From: Crocodylus rhombifer
Lineage: Eukaryota; Chordata; Crocodylia; Crocodylidae
Assembly: GCA_038503035.1 (NCBI GenBank)
Contig: JAVSML010024710.1
Coordinates: 186,001-250,000, forward strand
Direction: 5' to 3'
Length of the DNA: 64,000 nucleotides
Of the stretch, positions 24,861 through 35,392 are shown piece after piece. The stretch's first letter is position 1; every line of letters begins with the position of its first letter. The translations under genes were made by a program, and so were the position numbers. The notes under the pieces are model-generated. The model made no database searches. It was given only the letters and a program-made list of their open reading frames with translations, and was not told the DNA's origin.

Positions 24861-25463
24861 AGGGAACCAGAGGGCTGGTTTGTTTGTATGTATGCAGTAT
24901 GTTTGTACAGAGCCCAGTATGTTTATATGTATAGAGTTGCCCCCAGAAGGGACCAGGGTAAGCTTAGACCCAGTTGCGTAATTGGCTGGCCACTACCCCA
25001 GTGAGGGTCATGTGAGAGGCCCAAACAATGGTACGTCTGCCACCCAAGGTACAAACTAGGTAAAGCCTATGGATTAAGGGGCCTGCTCCAAGAAAGAGCA
25101 AGGCAGCATGAGTTCTCGATGCATGAAAGAGACCCTGTAAGAGCGGATGGAGTGTATGAGGTCCTAGTGAGAAGAGGGCCGTGTGACTGAGGCCTGACAA
25201 CGAGGCCTAAGCTTGGTCCAGCTGTAAGCCGGGAGCAATGTCATCTGGATGCAATCTGCAAGGCTTGGGCTGCGGTGTAGGGGAGGAACAGAGCCACAGA
25301 TAGTACCACCTGGAACCAGGGCAAGAACGGGCAACCTCCCATCTTAATTAATATCCTAATTAATTAACAACAAGGCATGGCAGGAGAGACAGGTGGGTGG
25401 TGTGCTCAAAGGCAGGTGGGGAAACTAGCACTGTGGCTAGTTGGAGAGCCCAACATTGCCACA

Positions 25464-25690
25464 AGTACATACACATATAGAATGACTATACTGACATCTC
25501 GCGTATCTTGTGGCACTGTCCCTACTGTCCAGCAATGAGTAAGAAGCTCATATAGGTGGGAAAGAAGCACAGGTTTGCCTCACTTGAACACTTCCACAGG
25601 AATGCCATCCTTTCCAGGGCTCTTACCAGTGACTCTCCTTGAAGCTGCAGACAGAAGTGACAATTTTTGCTCGATCTGGCCATAGAAACC
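25464..25690. other. Intronic sequence
   Basis: No feature recognised. Confidence 0.4.
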
Positions 25691-25699
25691 AGTCTATAG

Positions 25700-26510
25700 C
25701 AGGGATGGGCAAAATATGGCCCACAGGCTGGATCCAGCCCACGAGGCCAATCTATCTGGCCCACGGGGCCTCTAAAAAAATGTAGAAAATAAATATTTCT
25801 CTGCCCTTGGTTCCTGTCAAAAATGACCAAAGGCAGTAGGACCCAGGGGAAGCCTGGCAGGCTCCCACAACAGTGGGGCCCACCCAGCCCTGCCCCAGTT
25901 GGGGTTTCTGGGCTGGGAGCATGTGGCTGCCCTGCACAGGAGGCTCAAGTAAGTGAGGGGTGGGAGGAGACCCCAGGCAGAGAAGAAGCGCGGGGGGGAG
26001 AAGCCCATTGCCACCCATGCCCATTGCCCCATGCTGCAGCTGCTTGCAGCTTGTGTGGGGCTGCCTGTGCCCTCTCCAGACCGCCCCACCCATGTTGTAA
26101 GTGCCTGCAACGTGGGGCACTGGCCACGGGGCAGGGGAGGAACCGCTTTTTCCCCCCTGCACTCAGCTTTTCCCTGGGCTCCTTCCCTACATGGAGAAAA
26201 GCAGCCCCTCGCCTGCCCCATGGCCGGTGCCCCATGCTGCAGGCACTCACAGCCCACGCAGGGCTGTCTGGAGCAGGTACATGCAGCCCCAGGCAGGCTG
26301 TGAACGCTGGGCATGGGGCGGGGAGGGGCCGCTTTCTCCCCACCCCGCCACACTCAGCACCAACTTGTAACCCACCCCACTGTCAGCCTGTACTGCAGGG
26401 CTGGGGGGCAGTGGTTGTGAGCGTGTGGGGAGCCAGTGAGAGCATGGGGCCCACGCCAGTGTCCCTGGGCCAGTGCTAGTGGGGCCCAGAGCAGGGTGGT
26501 TGTAGGATTC
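25700..26510. mobile_element. hAT-like element (CAGGGATGGGCAA end) with GC-rich body
   Basis: CAGGGATGGGCAAAATATGG at 25700, followed by GGCCCACGGGGCC and AATAAATATTT, is the inverse of the right end of the element at 47353-47703. The far end was not located. The GC-rich body (25830-26410) consists of diverged repeats with segments such as GCAGGCACTCACAGCC and CCCCATGCTGCAG in both orientations, producing open frames on both strands that are not genes. Confidence 0.55.
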
Positions 26511-26555
26511 CCCTCCCCCCTGGAACCAACAGTGAACTTTTTGTTTGGTCTGAGG

Positions 26556-26930
26556 CAGGGGTTGTCAAGTGGGAGTATATATACCCCTGGGAGTACTTGG
26601 GAAGGCCCTAGGGTGTACACATGGGAGGGCAGGGGTGGAGCATCGCCACCGACCACCCCGTGCCACCACCTTCCAGGAGCAGGGCTGGGGCAGGGCAAGA
26701 GCAGCAGTGCCCCTCTGCAGGCTGCAAAGGCACTGCCCGGTCAGTTGGGCGCAGGGGATGGGGAATTTGCATGTGGTGGCGGCCACCATCCACCACCCCA
26801 CACTGCTGCTGTTCCACGTCCAGCTGTGCGCCCCCCCACTCCGCTCTGCATCCAGCCGCATGCCACCCTTCCCCCCCGTCTGTGTTCAGCCACGGGGGGT
26901 ATACTTATTAAAAAAGGTTGAAAACCCATG
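26556..26930. mobile_element. hAT-like MITE (CAGGGGTTGTCAA ends)
   Basis: CAGGGGTTGTCAAGTGG at the left faces AGGTTGAAAACCCATG at the right. The flanks GTCTGAGG and GCCTAGGG match at 5/8 with transitions only. GGGAGTATATATACCCC near the left is mirrored by GGGGGGTATACTTATT near the right. No coding content. Confidence 0.62.
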
Positions 26931-27260
26931 GCCTAGGGTAATGTTGTAACTCAGAACGCTTTGCAGAAATTGTTCTGAGTTACAGACAGTCGCCTACTAC
27001 TACTACTTTTTTTTATTCATAACTTATTCTATAAGCAAGCTGCAGTGCTAAAAGCCCTGAGAATTTCCCAAGTGACTTACAAAGCTCAGGGATATAGAGC
27101 AAAGAACCTAATACAATAGTTATTTTTTTTATTACTGAATTACAGTGCACAACATGACAGTTAACTATATGGTGTGTATGTAGTAAATCTAAAGCCGATT
27201 TCATCAACACTGCTTACAGGCTTCCTCACTGGAAGGCCTCTTTTATTCATCACCTCTTTC
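26931..27260. other. AT-rich intronic sequence
   Basis: No feature recognised. Confidence 0.4.
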
Positions 27261-27266
27261 AAGTCT

Positions 27267-27842
27267 GGCTTGCATCCATAGATGCTTCTCAAGCAAATCT
27301 CAGGATGTCATCCTTCCACTGTACTTGGCCTTGGTGAGACCGCAGATGGAGTACTGCATCCAATTCTGGGCTCCTCAGTTAAAAAAGGATGTGGGAAAAG
27401 CTTGAGAGAGTCCATGTGCATGATCAGAGGACAAGAGAATAGGCCTTATGATAAGAGGCTGAGAGCCATGGGAATCTTCAGCCTGGAAAAGCACAGGCTC
27501 AGGTGGGACCTGGTGGCTGCCTATAAGTATATAAGGGGTGTACATCAATATCTGAGGTAATACCTGGTTACCAGAGCAGCCCAAGGAATGACAAGGTCAA
27601 ACGGTCACAAACTCCTCCAAGACCGTTTCAGGCTGGATGTAAGGAAAAACTTCTTTACTGTCTGAGCCCCCAAGGCCTGGAATAGACTTCCTTCAGAGGT
27701 TGTGCAAGCACATACCCTGGACTCTTTTAAGAAACATTTGGCTGCTTATCTTGCTGGCATCCTTTGACCCTAGCTGACTTCCTGCCCCTGGGACAAGGGG
27801 CTGGACTCGATCTTCCAAGGTCCCTTCTAGCCCTAATGTCTA
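27267..27842 (+). mobile_element. CR1 3' fragment, copy 5
   Basis: Starts in the region matching LACIHRCFS, continues through LVRPQMEYCIQFWAPQ, MIRGQENRPYDKRL and LEKHRLRWDLVAAYKYIRG, and ends at GACTCGATCTTCCAAGG and CTAATGTCTATA. Closest in wording to the 3' part of copy 3, so probably the same subfamily. Several indels. Antisense to RAB31. Confidence 0.9.
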
Positions 27843-28001
27843 TACTGTTGGCCAGAGTCATGTAATCATACTCGTCAGCCATCCTAGCTAGCTGCACTGT
27901 TCGGTTGATCTGATACCAAATTGGAGAGTGTTTGCTCAAGAGTTTTCAGTAACTCTATTCCCTTCCCCAAATTATGCCTTCAAGACAGCAGGTTGTCAGA
28001 T

Positions 28002-29006
28002 CCCACTCCTATCACCACATGTGGCAGGCCAGTAGGGGGTGCTCCTGTGTTGAGCCTACCACCTCACTACACCCAACCACCTTCCAGGCTCTGAGTGCCT
28101 CCCTGGGGCACTTCACATCTAGCCAACCCCCTTCCTGGAGCACACCTGCAAGCCTGGGGATAACGTCACCACCACCCAGGGTTTGGATTGATCTTGGCCC
28201 TGTGCCCCCTGGGAAACACACTTCTAGTAGTCCTTGAAGGTACCTGACCCCTTGCAAGGACTTGGGGTGCTTCTCTCAGTCTGAAGCACAAATAGTGGTC
28301 TCCCTTAGCCAAACCAAGGGGACCCCAAGGCATAATCTAGGCTCTTTTCCAATAAGTCTCCCAAGCTAGGTACAAAGGAGAACTTCACTGGTTACAAGGA
28401 GTACGTTTGGAATTGGGTACAGGGTACAGCAATATCAGAGAAATACTGTAGAGCAAACAGTGGCATGGTAGCCTTTGATTACGCATCTGTGTTACTGTAA
28501 GCTATATATCTAGTTAAATCTCAAGTAGCTTACTCACAAGTATCATCCATGGGCAGGTGGAGATTTCCTCTGGAGGTAAGCATTTCATTTACCATGAGTT
28601 TCAAGAGCGACAGTGAGTTTCAGATGGTCCAGTCTCTGAGAGTTCTCATCATGGCTGCTGCCCCACCTCCTGGGCAGTCTTTAACTTATAGAAACTTTAT
28701 GACTTCATTTACCTGATCCAATGAAAGCCAGCAGTTCTTAGCTCCCATCCAACCAATTTGAAATGCATCACTGGTTGCTGGGTAGACTGGCAGTGTCTCT
28801 AGCCCCCTCCCAGTCATGATGATATTGCTTAGAACAATAGGGATTTTAAGCCCCCTCTGCCCAGGTGTGTGAGGCCAGTCACATAGGCAAAGGGAGCAGA
28901 TTTCCCCCACCCTCAGGAATGTATCCAGCTCAGGTTACAACTCAGGGTTACCTGAAGCCGACGGGGCTAGGGGTGTCTGCCCTCTGCAGTGACCCTGGTA
29001 ACCGAA
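28002..29006. repeat. Possible inserted element flanked by 9-bp direct repeats
   Basis: TTGTCAGAT occurs at 27993-28001 and again at 29007-29015, bracketing 1,005 bp of moderately GC-rich sequence unlike its surroundings. I see neither terminal inverted repeats nor TG...CA ends, so the class is unknown and the flanking match could be chance. Confidence 0.25.
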
Positions 29007-29074
29007 TTGTCAGATTAGACATCCATCTGATAGCAGAGTTTGGGGAGAGACAGAGATGGCATTCTGCCACAGTA

Positions 29075-29275
29075 GGAGCACTTTAACTAAAGCTCATTCA
29101 ACAAGCTTTAGTTAAAGCATCCCCACCACCATTTTGAAATGTGGGAACGCTAAATACAGGAGATGCTGCACCAGGCTGGAGCGTTCCAATTCAAAGGCTC
29201 CAGCAGACTCGATTAATTGACTCTGCTCCAAGGCACTGTAATCAGAATGCATTGAAACGCATGTAAAAGCAACCA
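29075..29275. repeat. Second copy of the palindrome-rich MITE-like repeat
   Basis: ACTTTAACTAAAGCTCATTC is followed by its near inverse GCTTTAGTTAAAGC. CATTTTGAAATGTGGGA and GAGATGCTGCA blocks match 23600-23660. Ends near ACGCATGTAAAAGC. Confidence 0.5.
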
Positions 29276-29289
29276 CAAACAACTCATAG

Positions 29290-31520
29290 ACAATCCTCTC
29301 TCTGAGACCTCCGCCAAAACAATGCCCGATTCCCAAGGAGCAATTCTGAATCAAGAACTGACTCAAGGTAGAGATTAAGAGAGGGAATACCTTGCTACTT
29401 GGCACAGCTGCCCCCCAAAAGAAACATCTTCATAAAACTACCAACAACACAGCAGTTCTTCAAGGGCTTGACAGAGTTTGCATACAAAGAGGAGGAACTG
29501 TTAACTGTGTAATAGCACCACCTGGTGACCCCTGCTTTAGAAGTGCAAAGGGAAGAGGAAACAAGTCAAGTAGGCAGGCCCAGAACAGCTGAATAAGAAG
29601 AGGAACCAGTAACTACATGTTCAAGGGGAAAAGGACAGCAAATCTGAGAAAAGCATGTACATGGGGAGAAAGAGAAAAATGGGGTAAAGTGGTTGAGAAA
29701 CATGGACAAAGCCAAGGAGGAAAACTAACTGGAGGTAGAGATTAAATTAAAAGCAAACAAGGAATTTGTGATTAGCTTCCTTCAAAAAAGACAAAACATT
29801 TACAACCTTCAAGACAGCTAAAAGTATTGATTTCCCTCATTACTTTTCCATGTGCACAACTGCAACTGGAGAAAACAAGTATGTTACTGTGGCAGTCACA
29901 GAGGGATGTCATACATGCCTAATCATAAAATTGACATAAATGACACAATGACTGGACTGACATACACGGAAATGTTCTAATCAGAGAGAAATAAAAAGCA
30001 ATATTAACACTGTACACTTCTGAGTTTGGCAACTCACATAGGCAGAGCTTATTTTTGGGCCAAGCTTGGAAAAGAAACATCATCCTGTTTTTTCCATTTG
30101 TCTTCCCAAATCTAACTCAAGAAAACTCCCAGTAAGAGTTTCTGAAAGTAAAAACTGTTTTAAAATTTTAGTACTCTGTCCTGATTTTAAAAACATAAGG
30201 AAGGAAAATGTGTGGAGCTACTATACCCCATATTTCCAGTGATAATGAATATTGATTGCAGGCTGTTATCTCTACAGTCCATACAAATGCACCTCAGCAT
30301 ATCAATCTAGTTAACTGTCATTTGTAATAGTGCTGTGCAGTGATCAGAGAAATTACATAAGATTTTCAGCATCAAAACATAAACAATCTGAGACTGTCAC
30401 AGTCAAGCAAAGCCATTTAAACACGTTACAGAACACCATCCTGACAAAGGATGTTTTTAAATACAGCTTGATGGCTAAAAATGATTTAAGCAATCCAATT
30501 CCATTCTTTCCAGACCAAATCTTTTTCCCCAGAAACCCTCCTTTATAAACTGGTAAAAAGCTGATCCTTTTCAGGTGGAACTGTGACAAGGAGAGAATTT
30601 TTGTCAAATTGCTCCTCCAAGGGTTTTTGTTAAATTGTTATATTTTTATTCCTTATGCTGACACATTTCCAAATTATGGGTTTTGTTTTAAGATGTGGGC
30701 TCCTAAGTTTTACCTGCTAAACGAAACAGTATTTGAGCAGAAAACCATTTTGGGCATGAAAGCTGATGTGCAGACAAGGATATGGAGGACTTTTTAATGC
30801 AATTGAGTAATTCCAATCTGTATGTTTTATATTCACATTGCACATTCCCAGAAGCCCTGATTAGGATCAAAACCCCATTGGTCAAGATTTATACAATCAC
30901 ACACAAAGATAGTCCCCTCTATTAGTAAAAAGGTGGGTTTGTGGAAAGATAGACAGACCTTTTCTGTCACCACCAGCCTCCCAGCCTTCCTCCCAGTCAA
31001 AAGGTGCTCTGAATTCACTAGCAGCTATGACAGGGGTGCAAGAAGAGGGTGAGTGATGCTGAGGAGTGGACTGGACTCCCCCCAACCTGCATGCGGCCAG
31101 CATTCAATGACCCCATGCTGTGGCAGTTAAGTTTCAGCAAAAATCTTTTTCTCTGTAGTGTGCCTTCCCAAAACAAAGAATGTATCTTAGTTGGGGAACA
31201 TGTGGTATGTGAGTAAATACAGGTAATTGTTATGCATATATTACATGGAATTAAGGTAAGAGGAACAGTCCTTACAACTACAGAATGGATGTGTACCCAG
31301 AGGTTTCATTAACTTAAAAAAATGTTGGAAATGAAGTTTAATCAAGTGTAATAGTTTAGTGAAGCAACTAAATGTTCTTTTAAAACCCTCAGCTTTACTC
31401 ACCTATTGTAGAAGTCTGAAATGTTCCCTAGAATGACACCATCACCGTTAGTCTACCCTCCTATTGGTACACTCATGTTATTTTACAGCTAAAATATTTT
31501 ATATTACTCTCTGTGATAGT
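29290..31520. other. AT-rich intronic sequence
   Basis: About 2.2 kb without a supported exon, RNA gene or mobile element. Confidence 0.5.
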
Positions 31521-31524
31521 GTAA

Positions 31525-31795
31525 AGTATCCAGGCTGTAGCCATATTGGTCCAGAGGAAAAAGTAATCAGGATTTGTTGTAGAGATGGTATATTTTACTA
31601 GACCAAGATTTTTGCAAAAAAAATTTGAAATATGGACTTTCATTTCTACTCAAAACTTTTACAACCTTTTCTCCAGTGCTTGATGAAGGGTGTTTGTGCT
31701 CAAAAGCTTGCAATTAAAGATTTTTTTTGCAAAAATCTTGTTGGTCTAATAAAAGATATCGTCTCTACTATGAGTCCTGATTGCTTCTTCTCTAT
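31525..31795. repeat. Inverted-repeat (foldback) interspersed element
   Basis: The left arm 31557-31627 (AAGTAATCAGGATTTGTTG ... TACTAGACCAAGATTTTTGC) is mirrored by the right arm 31717-31792, which reads the same in reverse complement with a few changes. The ~90-bp loop contains TGATGAAGGGTGTTTGTGC and CAAAAGCTTGC, a layout I associate with a widespread reptile repeat. A fragment with AAAGCTTTCATAGGCAAG at about 60560-60640 may be related. Confidence 0.6.
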
Positions 31796-31799
31796 GATA

Positions 31800-32070
31800 G
31801 TGCTCTTTTCACTCCCTTCGGCTTTCCCCCAAAGCTATGTCTCCAAGAAGATGGGGTAGAATCTAGTAGGTTTTAATATGATATTAAGCTACCTGCACAA
31901 AGCAGGTGGATAAATGGAAAGCAATACTGATAATAGAGCCTTACTATGCCATTATTCCCTCACTCTTAATGACTTGACTGAGAATAGAGAGCATTCAGCA
32001 CTTTACAGTGCTGTAGGACTGCGACACAACTGACACAGGCTGTCAGATGTGGCTTTGAAAGACACTCCTG
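31800..32070. other. Intronic sequence
   Basis: No feature recognised. Confidence 0.4.
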
Positions 32071-32628
32071 GGGTGTTCTCACACCTTCTTGGATTTTTGG
32101 AAGGACTTTGATACAATATTTCATCCCATTCTCATAAATAGACTAAGAGGCTGTGACTTAGGTGTTTACAGTCCAGTGGGTGGCAAATTGGCTTGGGGGT
32201 CACACCCAGAGAGTGGTAGTAGACAGGTCAGTATCGCCCTGGAAGGATGTGGGTAGTGGGGTCCCACAGGGTTCAGTCCTTGGATCTGTACTCTTCAATG
32301 TCTTCATCAGTGACTTGGATGTGGGCGTGAAGCGTACTCTGTCCAAGTTTGCGGATGATACTAAACTGTGGGGCGAAGTGAACACTTCAGAGGGTAGGGA
32401 ATGACTGCAGGCAGACCCGGACAGGTTGGAGAAGTGGGCCGAACACAACAGGACGCAGTACGACAAGGACAAACGCAGAATGCTGTGCCTAGGGCACAAG
32501 AATATCCAGCACACCTACTGGCTGGGAAATGACCCTCTCAGCAGCACAGAAGTTGAAAGGGACCTCGGAGTCATAGTGGAATCCAAGATGAACATGAGTC
32601 ATCAGCGTGATGACATCATGAGCAAAGC

Positions 32629-33687
32629 TGTCGCAGGGCGACCTCTACGGGTGCCATGAACTCCCCTAGTGCCCCTACCTACCGTGCCAAGTCGGGTCTA
32701 AATGTACCCTCTTTATCTCGCCCGCCACGTCTTGCTGGTAAATATCATTAAAGGGAGGCTGCCTTCTTGCCCCCCCTGGCACGGTGCCTTGATGTACCGG
32801 GGCTCTGTCTAGTTGCCCGCCTGTGCCCTCACGGGCGCCTCGTGGTGTCTCCCCGCGGCTCTCGCAGCCTGCACCAGGGCCTTGCCTTTTATACCATCGC
32901 CCTCCCTGGGCTGGCCTCTATACCGTCACCCGCACCGGGGCCTTCCCTGCGCTCCTGCCCCCACTGGGGCCTGTCTCGCAACTCCCGCAATCAGGGCTCA
33001 GGTGGCCTTGGCCTTACCTGGCCCTTGGACCCCCTTTCCGGGTCCTACGCACCACTGGGGCTTTCCTCAATCGGGGCTCAGGCGGCCTTGGCCTTACCTG
33101 GCCCCCCCCCAGACCCGCCTTCTTGGGTCTTATGCCCCACTGGGGCTTCGTGTGTGCGCCCACACTGGGCTCCTCCCGATACTACCCAAACTGGGGCCAG
33201 GATCGGGACACCCCAAAACGCAGCACCCTCTCCGGCGCCAGGAACCCCCTCACTACTGGGGAGCTCCTATGAGACCTCCTCCACCCCTACTGCCTCACCC
33301 AGTCCTCCGGTGTTACACAACAACAAAACAGAAAACACAAAGCCCCTTGGCTATAACATAAATCCCAAGCCAACCTGGCTATCCTTTATATGTATCCCTG
33401 CTAGGGTTTCCTCCACCCAGTATCCTTATGCTGACACCGCTCAGGCCATCAGCCTTCTCTACCATGCCTGCCCTGCTTGCTCCAGCAGAGCTCCCGCTTC
33501 CTTGGCTGCCAGAGGGGAACTGACCTTCCAGCCTCAGCCTGGCTGTTTATATAGGCCCGGCCCTGCCCCCTTTTGGTCACCTGACCCAACTGGTTGTCTC
33601 AGCAACCCACACCTGTGCTGCCCTGGTAAGTGGCAGCTGAGCCCATATTACTGTTACCAGTAGCAGGCACCCTAGTACCCTGCTACA
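32629..33687 (-). mobile_element. Solo LTR inserted in CR1
   Basis: The 1,059-bp segment starts TGTCGCAGGG and ends CCCTGCTACA, giving TG...CA ends with an inverted TGTMGCAGGG. It is flanked by perfect 5-bp duplications AAAGC (32624-32628 and 33688-33692). On the minus strand CCTATATAAA (33555-33546) supplies a TATA box, so the LTR is oriented with RAB31 transcription. No internal retroviral or Gypsy sequence remains. The 298-codon plus-strand frame across it is a by-product of GC-rich composition. Confidence 0.88.
33546..33555 (-). promoter_or_regulatory. TATA box of the solo LTR
   Basis: CCTATATAAA on the minus strand follows GGGCCGGG, about 130 bp from the start of the LTR in that orientation. 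A plausible promoter on the same strand as RAB31, so it could in principle start an intronic transcript. Confidence 0.5.
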
Positions 33688-34289
33688 AAAGCTAACTGAT
33701 CTTTATCATGCATCAGCAGATGCACGACAACTAGAACCAAGGAAGTGATACTTCCCCTCTATGCAGTACTGGTCAGACCTCAGTTGGAGTACTGCATTCA
33801 GTTTTGGGCACCGTACTTTAAGAAGGATGTGGATAACCTCAAGAGGGTCCAGAGGAAGGCCACTCATATGGTTAAGGGTTTATAGGCCAAGCCCTATGAG
33901 GAGAGACTAAGGGACCTGGACCTATTCAGCCTCCGCAAGAGAAGGCTGAGAAGTGATCTTGTGGCTGCCTACAAATTCATTAGGGGGACACAGCAAGGAA
34001 TTGAAGATGCTCTGTTCACCACGGCGTCTCTTGGGTTAACAAGGAACAATGGTCACAAACTGACAGAGAGCAGATTTAGGCTAGATATCAGGAAAAACTT
34101 CTTTACGGTAAGGGCGGACAGAATTTGGAATGGGCTTCCAAGAGAGGTGGTGCTCTCTCCCCTACCTTGGGGGTCTTTAAAAGGAGGCTAGACAGGCATC
34201 TGGCTGGGGTCATCTGAACCCAGCACTCTTTCCTGCTCAGGCAGGGGGTCAGACTCAATGATCTGTTGAGGTGCCTTCCGAGCCTAGCC

Positions 34290-34511
34290 TAGCATATATG
34301 ACAGCTTGATGATGCATATGTGTAGAGATGATACTTGCCATATGAGTAAAACAAATTCAGGAAAATATGCATAACATCCCATGAACACCTCAGAATGTTG
34401 AGGGTCCATGACAGACAACTATTGCAACAATTATCAGAGTATAGGTAATTGAGCACTTGACCCACAGAGTAAAGTTTAACCAGTATGTTATTTCTTAGCT
34501 CCAAAATGAGT
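34290..34511. other. Intronic sequence
   Basis: No feature recognised. Confidence 0.4.
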
Positions 34512-34519
34512 GTCTAGAC

Positions 34520-34817
34520 CAGTGGATGCCAACCGTTTTGTCAGGCTTGCCCTAAAATAGGTCCACACACTCCCCAAGTGCCACTCTAACCCCATGGTCC
34601 TACACAAGCTGCTTCCCTGCTTTCTGCTCCAGGCCCTGTTGCTCCCTGTCTGATCTGCTTCTCTGCCTTCTGGTTCCTTTCCTGTGCTCCCTCCCTAATT
34701 TGCTGCTTTCCTTTCTGCTTCCAGCTATCTACCACTGTGCTGCCTATCCCTTCCCCAATCCACTGCACATTACATACATACCACTTATGGCCCCCATGCC
34801 ACAGGTTGACCAGCCAG
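34520..34817. mobile_element. hAT MITE (CAGTGGNTGCCAACC) with perfect 8-bp duplication
   Basis: CAGTGGATGCCAACCGTTTT faces GGTTGACCAGCCAG. The flanks are GTCTAGAC at 34512-34519 and GTCTAGAC at 34818-34825, identical. The 298-bp body is CT-rich with CTGCTTCC and CAATCTGCTG segments. A relative lies at 47959-48193. Confidence 0.88.
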
Positions 34818-34877
34818 GTCTAGACTGACCAAAAGTCTAAAGTAAAATGACTTTGAAGACATTAATTCCAAATACAC

Positions 34878-35392
34878 TAGGGTTACCATACATCCAGGTT
34901 TATCCAGACATGTCCTCTTCTTTGACCCCGTCCTCATGTCTGGGCAGATTTTTAAAATGGGAGCAAATGTCCAGGTTTTTGCTCTTCCTCTGCTTTCCTG
35001 GGCACTAGCAGCTTGAGACTGCTTGGGGCTGGAAGCAGCAGGCTAGGTGATTGGTTGTCAGGGATCATGTGCTCTGCATGGAGGCAAACGCCCAGGCAAA
35101 AGACAGAGTATGTGCAGTGCATGTGTGCATGGGAACTGTGTGGGCAGCATGGCTGGAGGGGCAAGGGCTGCGTGTCGGGAGTGAGAGGCACCAGTAGGGC
35201 AGGAGGGCAGGGGACTGCAGATCAGGAGTGAGGGGCACTGGCATTGCTGGGGTGGGGGAGAAGGGTTTAGGAGTGAGGGGCAGAGGCAGGGCATGGACAT
35301 ATCACTGCTCCCAATCATATACCCCTCCCACTCTCCACCTCCTTCCCCCCACAGATGTCCTCTTTTTGGATACTGGAAATATGGTAACCCTA
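34878..35392. mobile_element. TAGGGTTACCATA-family MITE, copy A
   Basis: TAGGGTTACCATACATCC at the left faces GGAAATATGGTAACCCTA at the right. The flanks AATACAC and AATACAA are nearly identical. Subterminal GACATGTCCTCTT and CAGATGTCCTCTTT segments are shared with copies at 40584 and 41636. No coding content. Probably hAT-like from the 7-8 bp duplication. Confidence 0.78.

Larger units (their letters stand above)
23755..25463 (+). mobile_element. Probable LTR-like element with TATA box and U3-type repeats
   Basis: Three imperfect palindromic repeats (GGAGGAGCACCTTTGAGG at 23760, then GGCAGAGCACCTTTGGGG near 23878 and GGCAGGGCACTGTTGG near 24000), spaced about 120 bp, precede TATATAAA at 24092-24099. 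The right edge TGCCACA (25457-25463) is the inverse of TGTGGCA, which occurs at 23875 and 23996 as candidate starts. The internal 24540-24860 tandem array belongs to it. No matching 5-bp target duplication was found, so the boundaries and the LTR identity are tentative. Confidence 0.42.
32078..34285 (+). mobile_element. CR1 LINE fragment interrupted by a solo LTR, copy 6
   Basis: The left part 32078-32628 encodes RT pieces with [14 protein letters not shown] and an intact FADD box at 32348-32359 ([13 protein letters not shown]). The right part 33688-34285 resumes at the matching position (HQQMH..., YAVLVRPQLEYCIQFWAP) and runs to the 3' end (CAATGATCTGTTGAGGTG). The interruption is the solo LTR with an AAAGC duplication. 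Stops occur at 32402 and 33881. Antisense to RAB31. Confidence 0.92.

Noticed and set aside
25752..26479. Overlapping frames of 100-218 codons on both strands
   Set aside because: They fall in the GC-rich repeated body of a hAT-like element with segments in both orientations; no domain is recognisable.
27993..29015. Calling the 1-kb segment a solo LTR
   Set aside because: The termini lack TG...CA and any inverted repeat; only the flanking 9-mers support insertion.
32767..33663. A 298-codon plus-strand open frame
   Set aside because: It lies wholly inside the solo LTR, is GC- and Pro-rich, overlaps other open frames and resembles no known family.
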